Assembly: GCA_900491605.1 (NCBI GenBank)
Contig: UESW01004241.1
Location: forward strand, 449,265 to 513,264
From: Calamus simplicifolius
Lineage: Eukaryota; Streptophyta; Magnoliopsida; Arecales; Arecaceae
Direction of reading: 5' to 3'
DNA length: 64,000 bases
Positions 34,750-45,534 of this stretch are shown here, piece after piece; position 1 is the first letter of the stretch; each line of letters opens with the position of its first letter. The position numbers and the translations under genes are program-made. The notes under the pieces were generated by a model. The model was not told where the DNA came from, did not search any database, and saw only the letters and a list, made by a program, of their open reading frames with translations.

Positions 34750-35565
34750 CCAGATTTGGGCAGCTTACAAGCCCCGACCGGACCGAATGGTAAAGAAAAC
34801 TTCGATCGGATTTGGGCAGCTTACAAGCCCCGGCCGAACCGAATGGCGAAGAAAACTTCGACCGGATTTGGGCAGCTTACAAGCCCCGGCCGGACCAAAT
34901 GGCAAAGAAAACTTCGATCGGATTCGTGCAGCTTATAAGCCCCGGTCGGACCGAATGGTAAAGAAAACTTCGATCAGATTTGGGAAGCTTACAAGCCCCG
35001 GCCGGACCGAATGGCAAAGAAAATTTTGACCGGATTCGGGCAGCTTACAAGCCCCGGCCGGACCGAATGGCAAAGAAAACTTCGACCGAATTTGGGCAGC
35101 TTACAAGCACCGGCTGGACCAAATGGCAAAGAAAACTTCGACTGGATTCGGGCAGCTTACAAGCCCTGACCGACCAAATGGCAAAGAAAACTTGATCGGA
35201 TTCGGGCAGCTTACAAGCCCCGGCCGGACCGAATGGCAAAGAAAACTTTGACAGGATTCAGGTAGCTTACAAACCCTGGCCGGACCGAATGTTAAAAAAA
35301 CTCCGACTGGATTTGGGCAGCTTACAAGCCCCGGCCGGACCGAATGGCAAAGAAAATTTTGATCGGATTCGGGCAGCTTACAAGCCCCGGCCGGACCGAA
35401 TGGCAAAGAAAACTTCGACAGGATTCGGGCAGCTTACAAACCCCGGCCGGACCGAATGTTAAAGAAAACACCGACCGGATTCGGGCAGCTTACAAGCCCC
35501 GGCCGGACCCAATGGTAAAGAAAACTTTGACCGGATTCAGGTAGCTTACAAGCCCCGGCCGGGTC
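34750..35565 (+). repeat. 56-bp tandem array downstream of element B integrase
   Basis: About fourteen units with a period of 56 bp (CAGCTTACAA at 34761, 34817, 34873 and so on; one later unit is shorter). The unit core is GGGCAGCTTACAAGCCCC followed by GGCCGGACCGAATGGCAAAG. The unit length is not a multiple of three, so several short open frames appear that have no coding meaning. Confidence 0.88.
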
Positions 35566-36185
35566 AAGCGGTGCAGAAGCCTCGGCTAGAGCTGGTGCGC
35601 ATCCCTTACCAAAATCCTCGGCCAAACCGAGGGATATCTCCGTACCTTAGCAGGGCCAAATAAAACACCAAAAAGCCTCGGCAACAACCGAGCGATATTC
35701 TTAAACCTCGGCAACAACCGAGTGATATTCTGAAGCCTCGACTACAACCGGGTGATGTATTATCTGAAACCTCGGTCATGTCAAATGACGTACTCATAAA
35801 ACGTTATCTGAAGCTCCGGCCTAAACGAGTAATCTCTCAAACACTCTGACACAACTAAGATGTCTTATTATACTTCGGTAGAAGCAAGCAACCTTCTTCT
35901 GCTCAACAGTTAAGACACACGAGCTGTCTCTTTCCGAAGAAATACCTGCTTCGTTCTACAAACGAGATCATGCTCACCACGTGGGTTCACAAGACCGCCC
36001 AGGTCTACCTCTGACCCAAGCAGGGATAAACGCTTTTCTCCACTGGGGACCGAATATCGGTCTTAGCAAAAACAAGGTAGCAAGAATGCTGCCGAAGTAT
36101 GCTATGACACAAAAGCGTGATATGGGTGTAGCAACTCTCAAACATAATCCCATCGAAAAAGAAGCAGATGCTAAATGAAGAAAGA
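35566..36185 (+). other. Element B internal region with CTCGG...CCGAG motifs
   Basis: No sense gene. Several imperfect hairpins of the form CCTCGGCAACAACCGAG with ATATTC spacers occur between 35630 and 35760, and CCTCGGCTGGGCCGAG occurs at about 34620-34660. They echo the LTR hairpin array. The segment ends at the poly(A)-like signal of an antisense unit. Confidence 0.55.
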
Positions 36186-36935
36186 ATAAAACTTTCTTTA
36201 TTTCTTCATCAATGAAAAAGAGTTACAACCTCCTAAGAGGCATTACAAGTGCATCGTGTCACAGGAAATAAAAATGAGTAAATAGCTCGACCGGACTGCT
36301 TCAGTCAGCTTCGGTTAATAATGATGTTTCGGCATCTGGCCCAAGAGATCAGACAACCAATCAGCTCGCCCTGAACCGCCGGTTAAGGCCAAGCCAGCTT
36401 CCCACGGGTCCTCTAGATGAGCAAAGAGATCCAAGAACAGAAGGAAGACCCGTGGATGCTGATGCTAAGGATGCGTCTCCCCCAAGTGGGATGCCGGGCT
36501 GCTGGACACTGCCTGACTGTGAAAAGCGGGGGACAAGCAGACCAGCACTGCTCTCAACTCCCTCTTCACAGGCAAAAGATCCCCAGCCGGATGAGCTAAG
36601 GGAACCAACACAAGGGAGAAGGAAAAGTCTATGCGTACTACGGGGGTACATGTGCACTTCCTACCCTGCGACCCCTGCAGCAAACCATAAAGGATACATA
36701 GGAAGCGCATATGTGCACTCTTCATGTGATCTCTGCGGACCTCCGTGCTCTCTCCATATGATCTCCGAAATTCCTCTCTTGAGGACGGTCTGCTCTTCAG
36801 CAACTTCTTCATCACCCCAGCTATCCGGGGGAAGTCGACTTGCAAAAGGAAAGCTCATTCTCTCCATCCTCAACCTAGGGGACACAGACATCATGAAAAC
36901 TCTCATAACTCACGGAGAAGAAAGCCTTGGGAAAT
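36180..36935 (-). other. Putative antisense transcription unit 3 of element B
   Basis: On the - strand a TATA box (CCTATAAAA, 36961-36969) is followed by a GAGAGGAGG-rich start zone, two overlapping open frames, and an AATAAA signal at 36197-36202. The unit is about 750 nt. The frames are MRVFMMSVSPRLRMERMSF... (81 residues, complement of 36661-36906) and MQVDFPRIAGVMKKL... (126 residues, complement of 36465-36845). I recognise neither. It could be a short antisense mRNA with a decayed small ORF, or a non-coding transcript. The evidence is the promoter and poly(A) layout, not homology. Confidence 0.45.
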
Positions 36936-36960
36936 AGCCTAACACGGCCCCCTCCTCTCA

Positions 36961-36969
36961 TTTTATAGG
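36961..36969 (-). promoter_or_regulatory. Antisense TATA box in element B
   Basis: On the - strand CCTATAAAA is followed by TGAGAGGAGG. It stands at a plausible distance (about 55 bp) upstream of the first antisense ATG at 36906. Confidence 0.5.
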
Positions 36970-36984
36970 CAAACGGACCGGGAG

Positions 36985-37900
36985 CAGCTATTAGAGCGAA
37001 AAGCCCCAAGATTCAAAATGCCCTGGCCACACTACCACGTGGCATCCCAGGATGAAAAGAGCGCTCCTCGAAGCGCGCCAAACACGTTACCCATGTCATG
37101 ACACACGCCAGAAGATTTTCCTCTGATCCCAAATCAAAAGCCTTAAGTACAGGAAATCGACCGCCGATCCTTGAGATACAGATAGGCCTGGGAAATCGCT
37201 CGATGAAAACGACATGCTCCAATGGCGAACGAGTGCTTATGTCACAATGCTAAAAAGACCTACATTGGAAAAAGCCGACGGGATAAATGACTCCGGAAAA
37301 TAGTGAGGCATCATTTTGCAGCTTGCAAAGCCGTATTATTCATTTTGGCAAAAAGAAGGCCAACTCACCTTGGAAAAGACAAGGCAATGGTAGAGTAATA
37401 AAAAGGCACATAAGTCAAGTACTCCTCAATAAAGGCACATTGATATCCCCTGCTCCGGCCCAACCGCCCATTATGTCTTGGCATAAACCAAGACATCGCC
37501 TTGTGCTTCAACTCAAAGCCAAGATTGCCTCTATACTTCGGACTAAACCGAGGCATCTCTTCTCGGTTCAATATAACCGAGCGTTATGTTATGCTTCGAT
37601 CCAGATCGAGATAGTTGCCCTTGCCTCAACAACAACAGAATGCTCCTTATACCTCGGCAGAGCCAAGTATACGCAATGCTCCGGCTGAAACTCACGAGTT
37701 CCATTTACCTCGGTCAAAATGGGGATGTCATGCTCTAGCCTCGCTAAGATTACTAGAGATTCCCCGGGAGGGTGGTTCATTTCGTAAGACCCGAACGATA
37801 AGAAAAAATGTTCCGGAGGTGATAGCAGACACAAAAATTGCGAAAATTCCTTTCATTCACCACTAAAAGATAAACAAAAGGAAAAGAAAATGGTACATAA
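36985..37900. other. Element B internal spacer between antisense units
   Basis: No recognised gene. It carries further TTCGG...CCGAG motif pairs (for example CTTCGGACTAAACCGAGG near 37537) and a TTCGATC...GATCGAG pair near 37597. The sequence just downstream (to 37900) would be the 3' untranslated part of antisense ORF 2. Confidence 0.45.
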
Positions 37901-37904
37901 GCCC

Positions 37905-38219
37905 TCACATGGGCTTATCATCTTCTCCAGGCGCCACTGAGCTTTCCCCGTGCCGCAGAGCTGGCCCGGCCACTTGTCGTTGGAGGGACGCCACCTGCCT
38001 CTCCAGCCGGCTGTTGTCTTAGCGGAGGAGCTCGATCTCTCTTGTAGTAATGGCCAGATACTGCTCGGCCATCTTCTGGATTTGTTCATGATCCACGAAC
38101 AGTGACGCTAAAACCTCCCCCTCGATGGTCACTATGGTGCGGCCCCAACGGAGCCCCCCACGGCCGCTAACGCCACTGCTTGGTGTTTCGATCGATCGCC
38201 TCTCACCTCTGGAAGCCAT
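37905..38219 (-). pseudogene. Element B antisense ORF 2 (small, one internal stop)
   Basis: A - strand frame starts MASRGERRSIETPSSGVSG at 38219 and continues GRGGLRWGRTIVTIEGEVL and MAEQYLAITTREIELLR. A TAA at 38019-38021 interrupts it, but the same frame resumes with DNSRLERQVASLQRQVAGPA and reaches a normal stop at 37905-37907: 105 codons in all. The EIELLR/DNSRLERQVASLQRQ stretch has the heptad pattern of a short coiled coil. Function unknown. It is close in position and orientation to the larger antisense gene, so the two may be parts of one extra-gene region. Confidence 0.55.
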
Positions 38220-38224
38220 CTCAG

Positions 38225-38980
38225 TATCTGAAAATCTGATGAGGTCAGCTGAAAAGATGATTAACAATGGCGCTCCTCCACTCGTTTTTAAACTGCTCCT
38301 GGCGGGTATCTCGATCGCCAGGACCATTAATTCCAACATTACTATCGCGGGACACGCCACATGTCACCGCCTCAGCGGGCACTCGCAGAAAACAAAGAGT
38401 TCCGCTCCCTCATCGAAGAGGATCATCAGTAACTTTGCGGCACTCGGGATGCAGCCCCCTTTCTCGGGACCATTCGAATTATGTTACCTGAAGCTATATT
38501 CCTGACGCCCAAACCTATGCGTCAGACTGGGGAACCTCGGCCGAAAGCACGCCTACTTCTTCACTCCAAACAAGCTGAACTGTTTAACCTCGGCTCTAAC
38601 CAGGATACCCCTGCAATTCTCGACCATTCCCAGTCGAACTATCCAATACTTCGGCGGGGCAAATTCCCTTGCCCGCTCTGAGCGGGACTGAAACTATGTT
38701 CTTTGGCAGCACCAGACCATTTTATGCCTCGGCCGAGCTTGCCCATTCTCTACTTCGGACAAATCGGGTAATCCTTATACCTCGGCCTCGACTGAGACAC
38801 CTATTCTAGCCCGAGTTCAACCGACTTAAGAGCATGAACGAGTTATAATTTGTTCACAGTCGGAAGAAAACTTGAGATAAAAGATCAGCCAGGAAAACAA
38901 ACAAATAGAGGTGAAAAACCCATTCATCAGAAATTTCAGTCAGGCCACAAGTCCAAAAAGCAAAAAATACACAAATGACC
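38225..38980. other. Element B spacer upstream of antisense ORF 2
   Basis: No gene on either strand. CCTCGGC / GCCGAGG motifs recur (about 38535, 38737, 38780). The part near 38880-38980 would be the 3' untranslated region of the large antisense gene. Confidence 0.45.
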
Positions 38981-38981
38981 C

Positions 38982-41903
38982 TCAAGGATCAGGGGCTGGA
39001 TCAGTCCCAGCAGTATCCTCAGCAACACTCGGAGAGGCTTGGCTCGCTTCCCCCACTTCAAAAGTTGTCTTTCCTTCGGCGGAAAGCTTGGAGTATCCTT
39101 CGGGAGCCGCAGCATCGCTAGAGCCCAAAATTGCATCAAGATCGACATCTGAGATGTTTTCGTACTCGACTTCTTTGGCCCCCAGAGTACAGGCCTCAAA
39201 GGGTTCAACATCCAAAAAGGAGAGGTCCCACTCCGGATGCTCCCGAGATATTCTAGTTCGGACCTCCTCCGCGCTGAGCTGAAAAGTTTCGGCACAAGTC
39301 ACATCTTATTTGCCCCGAAGCATGGCGAGATGCCTTTCAGCCTCGGCAACTTGGCTCTGGAGTGAGACGATTTGCTCCTTAGTCTCGGCGACCCGCCCTT
39401 CGAGCTCTGAGCTCCTTTATCGACTCGACGATAGTTTTCCTTGCAGGGTCTCTAATTGGCTTCGGCCTTCCAATTTCGCCTTCTTTATCTGCAAACACAG
39501 GGTTAGCCGATGCAACAATGAGCCGATAGGAAGATTAAAAAGACGATATCGTACCTCCTCCTCCTGCTGAGCTAATCTCTTGGTTAATTCCTCGACCTCG
39601 CCGAAGGCCCTCAGCTTGTCGGCCTTAACTAGCTTGATCTTGTCCTTGAGGTTGTTGATCCTCGACTTCCTGCCATTGGCTTCTTCCTTGTACTGGGAGA
39701 GCTCATTATCAAGCTTGGCCATTTTCTTCTGATGCCATCTGATCATGTCATCCCTAGCAACAATGCAATGATTTAACTGCTGGACCTTCTCCTCCGACTC
39801 GCCAAGCATTCTGTTCAGGTGATTCTTCTCGGCAGCTTCTCTCCCCAGCCTGTCTCGACTTTCATCGAGCTGCTTCCTAGCAGTTTCCATTTCTTCGGCA
39901 TATCTTGATGTGACCCGTGATAACTCCAAGCATACTTCGTCATACCTCGCCCGAAGCCCATGTAACTCCTTAACTTCGAGCCTTAATCTGGATACGTCAT
40001 TGAGGGTGGCCTGATGCAATCCCCTCGCCCTTGCCAAGTTCTTGTTGGCAGTGTTCAGGACTCGCTCAAATTTGTCAGACGCCTCTGCTCGCAATCGGAG
40101 CTCGGTACTGACTCTCTTGGCCTGGACGCTGGCCCCTGTGATCAGAGCGCACTGCGAAACAAAACTCAAATAAGAATAAGGAAGCGCGGTCAAGTTAATC
40201 AGAAAGCGCCCACTACTCTGGAATAGCAACTCACAAGGAAGGTGTAAGACCTGGCTAGCTCCATGAGGACGACATTGTTGATTTCAGGAAGGAGATGAAT
40301 ATCCTTCGCTGCATTCCGCTGACCGAACGCGGCGTCGATAAGATCCAAGTCTGCATACTCGTTCATCAAGGGACCCGCGCTCGGATACAGTGCCGACTTC
40401 ATCAGAGCAAAGAATGCCTCCTCGATAGCCAAATCCGAACTCCCAGGCTGCCCATCCGAGGGATCAGTCCGGGCAACCTCAGACTGAGAAGCTTTCAATC
40501 TTGTAGCCTCCTTCAACAAAAGCCTGGCCTGCGATTCCTCGGATAACTCGGCCAGCCCAGGCCTCAATGTTCCTGAGGCTCCAGTGGGAGAGGCTTCGGC
40601 TGGAAGGTCATCATCCTGTCCTCTTTCCTCACCCGAGGGACCTTCTTCGATCATCGTTGCCTGCTCCTCCCCCGCGAGCTCCACCGAGGCCTCGATCTGT
40701 TCACCATCTCCTCTAACCTCCTCAGGAGGAAGCTCTCCAGCAGAAATTCCTCCCGAGCCTCCATTACCGATGGCCCAACGTTGCCGCCCTCTAATCGCTC
40801 CGAGGGAGGTCCTTCAACGATAGGCCCACCCTGAACTTCCGACGGAGCCTCGTCCGGGCTATCCACTATCTCCACCACCAAAGGACAAGGGATCTCGACC
40901 ACCCTCTCTGGGTCCTCCTCCGCCTTCTGCTCCTCCGTCATGACTATTGCTCCCTCCTCCAACTGAGGGGACCCATCTCTCACTGTCGGCTCCCCCACAT
41001 CCTCTTTCCTCGATGGTAAAGAGCGCGGGCTAGCCCTGACTCGCCAAGCCTCCGGCGAGTGCTCTCCAGAAAGGCAAACCTTCTTCTCAGGCTTACGCCT
41101 TTCTGTACTACCAGCCTCTCTTGGGCGTTTGCCCAACTCTTTCTTCATGCGGCCCTCCAGCGCAGATTTCTTGGCTGCAAGCGCAGTAGATAAACAATCA
41201 TACCGAGACATACTCGCTCGAATAAAATCAATGGAAGGGAGAAAGAAAAAGACTTACCTTGTACGTCGATGGGGCTAAGTCCGGCGGCAAAAAGAGCCTT
41301 CTCCGATAGCAAAACATTGGCCGAGAACACTCGACCGTCAAGAAGGACCCCTAGGTCCTCCTTCTCCCGTTCGGATAGGGCTGGATGCGCTTCCATATCC
41401 CTAACAGGGTTTCCCCATCCCCGCAAGAAGCCGGAACCGATGTTTCCTTTGGCGATAAAGAATCGAACCTTCCATTCTTTTATGGACGATGGTTTATCCA
41501 TGATCGTCCTGAATGACTTTCGAGGTCTGATATAGGACCACTCCGAGCTCCTCTCGGACATCAGATGGTAACAAACACGGAACAGGGACAGAGTTGCTGT
41601 TACCTAAACCTGGTTACACATCGAGATAAACTCGATGATACTCCGCCAGCTGTTAGGAGCCACCATTATCGGACAGATGTTATAGAACCTCATGATCTCT
41701 TTCACTAAGGGGTGAAGGGGAAGTCGGAAGCCTGCGTTCAGGCTATCTTCGTAAAGAAAGATCTCGCCCTCCAGCTCTTGCGAGACCCTATGATCGGGCT
41801 CCGGCAGCCGTAAAATGACATCCAAGGGAATGCCATACTTCTTGCGTATTCTTCCCAAATCTTCAGCAGCAATCTCTGAAATCAGGTCGCTAGGCCTCAC
41901 CAT
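38982..41903 (-). pseudogene. Element B antisense gene 1: gypsy-type transposon domain plus coiled coil, four exons
   Basis: Start MVRPSDLISEIAAEDLGRI at 41903. Exon 1 (41903-41259) encodes the plant 'putative gypsy type transposon' domain (Pfam Transposase_28-like): KKYGIPLDVILRLPEP, EGEIFLYEDSLNAGFRLPLH, PLVKEIMRFYNICP, then PSSIKEWKVRFFIAKG. A TAG at 41604 interrupts it. Introns with GT...AG ends are at 41257-41175 (CAAG/GTAAGT...TTGCAG), 40234-40152 (GTGAGT...TTCGCAG) and 39554-39489 (GTACGA...TTTGCAG); each keeps the frame. Exon 2 is charged and acidic and has a frameshift near 40700. Exon 3 is a long coiled coil (ELRLRAEASDKFERVLNTAN...). Exon 4 ends acidic at 38982 after another shift near 39420. 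Total about 895 codons. Extra antisense ORFs between pol and the 3' LTR are established for Tat elements; the role is unknown. Confidence 0.8.
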
Positions 41904-41910
41904 GTTGTTA

Positions 41911-43352
41911 TGTTGGCCCAGATGACAACCCAAGAGGGGGGGGGGGTGAATTGGGTTCTTTTAAAAAAATTTAAACCTTTTGAAATATTTGTTTGCTTAG
42001 TGTGAGTGAAAGTGATGCAGATGCAAAAATAAAATACAATCAATAAGATAGAGATAGAGATAGAGATAGAGATAGACACGGCAAACACAAAGATTTTATA
42101 GTGGTTCGGTGTATCCAACACCTACGTCCACTCCCAAGATTCACTTGGGTCCACACTATAATCTTCCTTGATTACAGCCGAGTTGTTTTACAAGCTCACA
42201 ACTCAAACTTGTTGTTTTTCCGGGATCACAACGAACCCAGCCGATTTTTCGGGCTCACCAGCACAAAAACCCTAACACAAGCTATACCAAGCTTGTACCG
42301 AGGTAAGACTACCTCCACTAGTTCAATCCCCAGATTGAACTAGACACAAACAAAAGAAATATTGTTTTTCAATACACAGCTCCTCAATGAGCAAATAATC
42401 AAGTAAATGAACAAGGTTTAGAAAAGCCTGATTTGTAGTTGGTTGGCTTTTGAGCTTTTCTTCTTTTCTTCTTTTCTTCTTCTCCTTGCTAGATTGAATC
42501 AAGCCTCAGCTCCGATTCTTCACAGTTGAAGCAGTTGAGAAGGATTGAAAAGCAAGAAACTGATCCTCTTTCTCCAATTTGGGAAATCCACCAAAACTTT
42601 GATTTGAATGCCTTGGATTCCTCTTGAGCTTTGGAGTGGAGTGGATTTGAGCTAGAAGGTTTTTCTCTTGAGATTCAGGCTCTCTCTTTTTCGGATTTTT
42701 GAATTGGGATTTCTCTATTTCCATTTTTCTTCTTTGTTTTTCCGTTCTTTTTTGAATGATAGTCTTCCCTTTTTATAGATTTCTTTTAAACCATTTTTGG
42801 AAGAAAACTATCCGTTGGAGTGTACCTTGCAACAAAATATATCCGTTAGAAATAAAGTAAAATAGAAATATTACCGTTAGAGCTGATCTGGCAATTTGAT
42901 TTTTCGTTCCAGGTGGGTTGGAGTCGACTCTAACTTTTCTGGAGTCGGCTCTAACTCGAAACACTTTAATCCGTTAATTCTGGAGTCGTCTCTGACTTTT
43001 CTGGGGTCGACAAGAAACTTTTCTGGAGTCGACTCTAACTTACCCGGAGTCGACTCTAAGTCGGGGCCAGAAAAATCAACGTTCTCTTTTCTGTGAGAGT
43101 CGGCTCTAACAGTCTCGGAGTCGACTCTAACTTCCGTGCCAGATACTGGAGTCGGCTCTGTGATTCTCGGAGTCGACTCTAATGTCTGCAATCTTACCTA
43201 GACATTAGATTCGATCCAGAACAAGATTTAACTCCTGATTTTGATCATTCAATAGACTTATAATCTGAAAAACTTAATCAAAATCATTAGAGCCTTCAAT
43301 TGTTATACTCAAATAGTTTTGTTAATCATCAAAATCATCAATTGGGTCAACA
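41911..43352 (-). repeat. 3' LTR of element C
   Basis: A 1,442-bp LTR with TGTTG...CAACA ends. It carries a long G-run (after CCCAAGAG at about 41930), a GAGATA microsatellite (about 42045-42078) and a GAGTCGACTC palindrome cluster (42921-43179). It is very similar to the 1,437-bp partner at 50735-52171. Confidence 0.94.
42921..43179. repeat. GAGTCGACTC palindrome cluster in 3' LTR of element C
   Basis: Five perfect GAGTCGACTC palindromes (42921, 43026, 43047, 43118, 43170), three GAGTCGGCTC variants and two more degenerate copies lie within 260 bp, most followed by TAAC. The same cluster is in the other LTR (about 51738-51999). Confidence 0.85.
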
Positions 43353-43765
43353 ATCTCCCCCTTTTTGATGATAACAAAAACTTTGAGTATATGCATTCAA
43401 AAATTCATTCGAACTAAAGATTATAGTCATTTTAAACTTAAAACATTTTAATGAAGGATTTGATGCCAATATTCAAAGTGAACTTTAAAATTATGCATGA
43501 GTTCTATATAAGCCATCAATTATGAATATTTAAACTAAATGTACATAAAATTGCAATTAAGCTTTTGTTAAGCTCCCCCTGCATTGAATAGCTCCCCCTA
43601 TATATAAAAATCAAATTTTAATTGAACTGATTAAAATTTCAAGTCTCTTTCTTTTTGCATAAACAATCATTTCTCCCCCTTTCTTTCTTTCTTTTGCATA
43701 TTCAACCATCTCTCATTAAAATTTTTTCTTTTCTTTGCATATTCAACCATCTCTCCCCCTTTTTT
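43353..43765 (-). promoter_or_regulatory. Polypurine tracts of element C
   Basis: On the - strand AAAAAGGGGGAGAT abuts the 3' LTR (43353-43368). Further AGGGGGAG copies lie at about 43573, 43592, 43673 and 43753. Multiple PPTs upstream of the 3' LTR are a reported trait of Sireviruses. Confidence 0.75.
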
Positions 43766-43769
43766 GTTA

Positions 43770-44660
43770 TCAGCAATAAGGAGAGTATTAGATAAAGAAA
43801 GTTATTAGAGAAAAATTGTTGGTTCAATAAGACATAGGGATTCAAGCAGTCAATCATAGACAGATTTGAAAATGTGTAATTGCATTACATAAGTAAGAAA
43901 CATTACATAAGTTGATTCAAGTACATTCCAAAGTGAGATACATTAGATACTCAAAATTCCTAAATACAAACTATCAAGATAAAGTAAACTCTAAGATACA
44001 AGAGTATCAAAATCAAAATCAAAGTCAGATATGTTTGAATACAATTTTCTTCAAGTGACCTATGATTTCCATTACATCATCTTTTGAGATTTCTTAAAAT
44101 TTTCAAGACAAGCTTCAATTGAGAGACTGCAAGGTCAATGTCCTTCTTCATTGACCAGTTGCATGAACATAAGATCCCGAGCCATCAGCAATGCCTTCCA
44201 TCCTTTCAAAGATTTTGTGAAGTTCAGCACCAAAGGATTCAACAGAATTGCTTAAGGAAAAGGAAATCATGTCCAGTCTCGAAGTTAAGTTCTTCTTTTA
44301 GCTGATTAAAGTCTTCTTTTAATTGATTAATTCATGAGATCTCTGACTGTCATATTCAGCAAGCAAGGCTCTAACTGACCAATCTGCTCATCAGAGAATC
44401 TCCCAGAAGCAGTAATAGACTGATGTGGAGGAGAGGGAATGTGCTCGGTCCGGCCTCTGAAGGTCCAGCTGTAGATGGTCCCGCAATAAATGGATCAGGG
44501 ACTGATGGTCCCGCAGTGGATGGTCCAGGGATATCTTCTACTCTGGCCTCTTTGTTCTATCTCTCTCAGCTCTTTCTTCTCTCCTCCTTTCATCCAATAC
44601 CATTTAACTTCTTGAAGCCCATCCGATGAATAGTAGAAATGCTATAATATCAGTGTGCCT
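43770..44660. other. Element C 3' internal spacer
   Basis: AT-rich, between the extra ORF and the PPT cluster. Contains a short GATGGTCC(A/C)-type repeat around 44460-44535. No gene recognised, although a weak coiled-coil-like tail of the extra ORF could extend into it in broken frames. Confidence 0.45.
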
Positions 44661-44667
44661 CAATTTC

Positions 44668-45449
44668 TTAGGGGTTCATTATCCATAATGAGCACACCTT
44701 GGCTTCTAAAGATAATGTCAGAATCATACCATATGGCAGTGTGATCTTTTCTTTGTAGCTGCCTCTGCCATAACCAATCATCATGCCAGCTAAATTGACT
44801 GGCCTTCCAGTTATAATACAATCCATCAAAAGAATGTCTCGCTCCGAGACATACTCAAATCTACCAATTTTGGGAATAAAATTCTTCCACATATATTATG
44901 TAGTAACCTGAGTTCTAGATTTAATTGATTTGCAAGAATTTCTTCAAACTCGGTTACATCCCTCCCTAACATTCTTGACAATGCACCACTTCTATCATCA
45001 TGTTGATATTCCATAATACCAATTGTGGGCATTTCCAACAGATTTCCAAGGATTTCAGCAGTTATTACAACTCTAGTTCCTCTTACAATACTGACTAAAC
45101 CGCCTTCTCCTCTACTCAAATCATTGTAAAACTCTCTCACTAGGGCAGGATAAGTGGGGATATCTAATGAACAAATCTTTTCCCATCCCATTTCTTTTAA
45201 ACATCTTCCTATTGAAAAGCCCTCCGACTCAAAGAAATCAAAGTTGACCTTCCTTCCAGTTGTAATAGTCTTACCGGCTAGTTGATCTACTTTGGGTGAA
45301 GAGGGTGAAGGAGGGAATCTTCTTGAGTGGCCGAAGAGGAGGATGGCGAGGGTTGCCTCCGAATCGTGCGTCGCCTCGTTGGAACGGACGCTCCTCCGAC
45401 GAAACCGCGCCTCTTGGGTGCCATTGAGTTGATTGGAATGTGTAATCAA
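44668..45449 (-). pseudogene. Element C extra ORF after pol (plant transposon-protein domain)
   Basis: The - strand frame from 45449 runs 207 residues: a basic N-terminus, then FDFFESEGFSIGRCLKEMGW, PALVREFYNDLSRGEGGLVS, VRGTRVVITAEILGNLLEMP and LSRMLGRDVTEFEEIL. The adjacent frame (44892-44668) continues with FEYVSERDILLMDCIITGRP. A frameshift near 44880 separates them. The pattern resembles the 'putative plant transposon protein' domain common in plant genomes. Its place, after RNase H and before the 3' LTR, is where Sireviruses carry an envelope-like ORF. I see no clear membrane segment, so an envelope role is not supported. Confidence 0.65.
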
Positions 45450-45534
45450 AGGTTTTGAGAAGATTGGGGAGGTTGGAAAGGCTTTGGAACTCCTTGGAGG
45501 GGTTTTGGGAGACGGATAAAATGATTTGGGGTCG

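Noticed and set aside
34750..35565. Possible CRISPR-like array
   Set aside because: Units are contiguous without unique spacers and lie within a plant retrotransposon; it is a simple tandem repeat. The 28-bp LTR units are rejected for the same reason.
36387..37690. Plus-strand open frames of 60-161 codons in the 3' region of element B
   Set aside because: They overlap antisense transcription units or spacer, lack domains and have no consistent start context.
44826..45449. Envelope glycoprotein gene in element C
   Set aside because: The position fits, but no signal peptide, transmembrane segment or fusion-peptide-like stretch is visible; only a plant transposon-protein-like domain is seen.
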